Assembly: GCA_964615095.1 (NCBI GenBank)
Contig: CAZTPX010000032.1
Location: forward strand, 9,374 to 73,373
Direction: 5' to 3'
Length of the DNA stretch: 64,000 bases
Source: JANXQG01 sp964615095
GTDB lineage: Bacteria > Planctomycetota > Planctomycetia > Pirellulales > Thermoguttaceae
Shown here: positions 61,951 through 64,000 of the stretch, piece after piece
Numbering within the stretch: the stretch's first letter is position 1
Layout: the number at the start of each line of letters is the position of its first letter
Notes under the pieces: generated by a model
What the model was told of the DNA's origin: nothing
The model's database searches: none
The model's input: the letters and a program-made list of their open reading frames with translations, nothing else
Program-made: the position numbers and the translations under genes

Positions 61951-64000
61951 ATGAAAGCGACGTTTCTCGCATTGGCCGTCAGCGTGGCGATTCTACTGCC
62001 GTGCCTGAATTCACATGCCCAAGTACAGGAGGCGCCGCCCTGGGCGGGCGATTCCCTCGACAAGTGGATCGCAAAGGCCAAGGATCCCGATCCCAAAGTG
62101 CGTGCGACCGCCGCGGATGCCATCCGCAACCTGGCGCCCGATGCGGACACGGCGGTGCCGCTGTTGGTGAAACTGCTCGACGATCGCGTGGCCGACGTCC
62201 GCAGCTCGGCCGCGCAGGCGTTGGGGCGATTCGGGCCGGAGGCCAAGACGGCCGTGTTCGCTATCGCCAAGCTGCTCGACGATCCGGACTGGCACGTTCG
62301 CGCATCGGCGGCAAGGGCATTGGACAAGATCGGCCCGGAGGACAGATCGACCGTGCCGGCGCTGGCGAAACAGCTCGATGATTTGGACTGGCACGTTCGC
62401 ACGAAGGCGACCAAGTCGCTGATGGCCCTGAACTTGGAACCGGTAGAGAGCGTGCCGCTGTGGGTGAAACGGCTCGCAGATCCGGAGTGGCACGTTCGCG
62501 AGTCGGCGGCCGAGGCCCTGGGGAAAATCGGCCCGAAGGCCAAGACGGCCCTGCCGGCGATTGCCAAGCTGTTGACGGATTCGAAATGGCACGTTCGCTG
62601 TGCGGCGGTCAATGCGTTGGGCGCAATCGAGTCGGACGCCAAAAAGACCGTGCCGGTATTCACAAAAATGCTCGCAGATCCCGACTGGCAGGTTCGTAGC
62701 GTGGCGGTCGACGAATTGGGCGATATCGGCCCGGAGGCCAAGGCGGCCGTGCCGGCGATCACGAAACTCCTTGATGATCCCGAGTGGCCCGTTTGCGAGT
62801 CCGCGGCACACGCCTTGGGCCAGATCGGCGCGGATGCCAAATCGGCCGTGCCTGCGCTGGCGAAACAGCTCGATGATTTGGACTGGCACGTTCGCACCAA
62901 GGCGATCAAGTCAATGCCCGCCCTCAACCTAGAAGCGGCCGAGAGCGTGCCGCAGTTGGTGAAACGGCTGGCAGATCCGGAGTGGCACGTCCGCGCGACG
63001 GCGGCAAGGGCCTTGGGCGAGATTGGCCCGGAGGCCAAGTCGGCGGTGTCGGCACTGATCAAGCTCCTAGGCAACGAGGAAGGCGAGACGGCGGCGATTG
63101 CCTTGGGCCAGATCGGCCCGGAGGCCAAGTCGGCCGTGCCGGCACTGATCAAGATGCTTGGCGACAAGGCAGCGGAGAACCGCGCGGCGGCGGCGTTCGC
63201 CTTGGGAGAGATTGGTGCCGGGGCAAAAGTCGCGGCACCCGCGCTGGCTGAATTGTTGACAGACCGCAACGACAACGTGGTGAGGGCCGCCTTAAAGGCA
63301 TTGAAAGAAATAGGCGGGGAGGTCAAGTTGGCCACGCCCGTGCTTGTCAAGCTGCTGAGGCATAGAAACTTACAGTTGCGGCTTTCCGCGGTTGTGGCGT
63401 TAGAAAACATTGGCCCCCTTCCCCGCGAAGCTGTGTTTGCCGTCATCGACTTGCTGAAGGATGCGGACCTTGCCAACCGTCTATCGATCATGCATACATT
63501 GGACGAGATCGGTCTGGTGGCCGAGCAAGCGACTCCGGCGCGTAACGGGCAGTCAACTGCTGACAACATTCCTTTTCGCTTGCAAGCCGCTGATACGGCC
63601 GAAAAGCCCAGCCCTTGCCCACCGGCCACGGTCAGGGCGATTGTCCTGCTGATGCGGGACCGTACGCCCGCCGTCCGGAAAATAGCCGAGCGGGCCTGGG
63701 ACCTGTTGGACGCCAACGATATCCCTTCGATTCGTGCCTTGGTTGCGAGCGACAATGATCGAATGGCCGTGAGCAAGTTGGGCGACTTGGGCGAGTGCTC
63801 GATGCCGGTTCTGAGCGAACTGCTGAAGAGTGACGACCAGGAAGTCCGGCGGACGGCGCTGCACACCTTAGGGCAACTCGGTCCGAGGGCCAAGGCCGCT
63901 GTGCCCGCGGTGCTGGCGGGTCTGCACCACCGCAATTGGGAGTTGCGCTCCGCGACGGCGCTCACGCTGGGGCAGATCGGTCCCGGGGCCAAGCCGGCGG
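61951..64000 (+). CDS. Exported HEAT-repeat protein (3' end outside window)
   Basis: The ATG at 61951 has GGAGA upstream and opens a signal peptide (MKATFLALAVSVAILLPC). The frame stays open to the window edge, giving more than 680 residues. They are HEAT/PBS-lyase-type repeats of about 33 residues, pattern LAKLLDDPDWHVRASAARALGKIGPEAKTAVP (given as a pattern, not one stretch), at least 15 of them. The repeats form a protein-binding solenoid. A 495-bp segment appears duplicated inside the gene (about 62371 and 62866). The large minus-strand frame across this region is an artefact of the repeats. Role unknown, typical of planctomycetes. Confidence 0.85.
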   Translation, partial: MKATFLALAVSVAILLPCLNSHAQVQEAPPWAGDSLDKWIAKAKDPDPKVRATAADAIRNLAPDADTAVPLLVKLLDDRVADVRSSAAQALGRFGPEAKTAVFAIAKLLDDPDWHVRASAARALDKIGPEDRSTVPALAKQLDDLDWHVRTKATKSLMALNLEPVESVPLWVKRLADPEWHVRESAAEALGKIGPKAKTALPAIAKLLTDSKWHVRCAAVNALGAIESDAKKTVPVFTKMLADPDWQVRSVAVDELGDIGPEAKAAVPAITKLLDDPEWPVCESAAHALGQIGADAKSAVPALAKQLDDLDWHVRTKAIKSMPALNLEAAESVPQLVKRLADPEWHVRATAARALGEIGPEAKSAVSALIKLLGNEEGETAAIALGQIGPEAKSAVPALIKMLGDKAAENRAAAAFALGEIGAGAKVAAPALAELLTDRNDNVVRAALKALKEIGGEVKLATPVLVKLLRHRNLQLRLSAVVALENIGPLPREAVFAVIDLLKDADLANRLSIMHTLDEIGLVAEQATPARNGQSTADNIPFRLQAADTAEKPSPCPPATVRAIVLLMRDRTPAVRKIAERAWDLLDANDIPSIRALVASDNDRMAVSKLGDLGECSMPVLSELLKSDDQEVRRTALHTLGQLGPRAKAAVPAVLAGLHHRNWELRSATALTLGQIGPGAKPA

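Noticed and set aside
61791..63992. 733-residue minus-strand frame with many Ser/Ala repeats
   Set aside because: It lies opposite the HEAT-repeat gene. Its regularity is produced by the repeats on the plus strand, which also have a signal peptide, ribosome site and clear HEAT pattern.

Overview
The window reads as a piece of a GC-rich planctomycete chromosome (Pirellulales-like). The signs are a PEP-CTERM-tailed secreted protein, a toroid (cyclase-like) protein encoded with ExbD, ExbB and a giant TPR protein, a PadR plus membrane-protein pair, a DUF6688-like membrane protein, secreted glycosidases, and intergenic inverted repeats that recur several times. The lineage is inferred from gene content; no rRNA and no complete tRNA was seen.

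Region 1 (1-13.2 kb) looks like a defence island. A minus-strand operon encodes a type III-like restriction subunit, a beta-class adenine methyltransferase, an SF1 helicase with a RelE-like N-terminus, and two unknown small proteins. It is followed by a Clp-fold serine protease (SDH family) with a repeat-rich tail, then a Panacea-domain antitoxin divergent from a small unknown protein. The island ends at a 3' fragment of a tRNA-Val gene (13161-13202), the usual scar of integration into a tRNA 3' end. That orientation predicts the intact tRNA-Val lies to the left of the window.

Region 2 (13.2-24 kb) is catabolic and decayed: a glycosidase remnant, a GH31 enzyme, a truncated reading frame, and a 1.4-kb element bounded by 39-bp inverted repeats. 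The element holds a tyrosine recombinase whose halves lie in different frames, probably a deletion relic of a recombinase-in-trio (RIT) element. Next come a PadR/membrane-protein pair with a consensus, apparently leaderless promoter, exodeoxyribonuclease III overlapping a WbsX-SGNH protein, and remnants of a nucleoside deoxyribosyltransferase and a DUF202 protein.

Region 3 (24-32 kb) has a YgbA-like protein and a hemerythrin behind a perfect FNR/Dnr-type box, a 1315-residue hybrid histidine kinase, a nucleoside hydrolase-GH32 fusion, and a PEGA lipoprotein.

Region 4 (32-48 kb) is mostly core metabolism: PP2C phosphatase, PPi-type phosphofructokinase, a HAD hydrolase-6-phosphogluconate dehydrogenase-SDR operon, tRNA-dihydrouridine synthase, epoxyqueuosine reductase, an alpha/beta hydrolase lipoprotein and a FabH-like synthase. 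Solitary or broken toxin-antitoxin genes are scattered among them.

Region 5 (48-64 kb) carries the TPR-ExbB-ExbD-toroid operon, a TerC transporter, a sugar-nucleotide epimerase, the PEP-CTERM protein, a GNAT acetyltransferase and a HEAT-repeat protein that runs off the right edge. Its intergenic spaces hold at least three families of palindromic repeats, one nested inside another.
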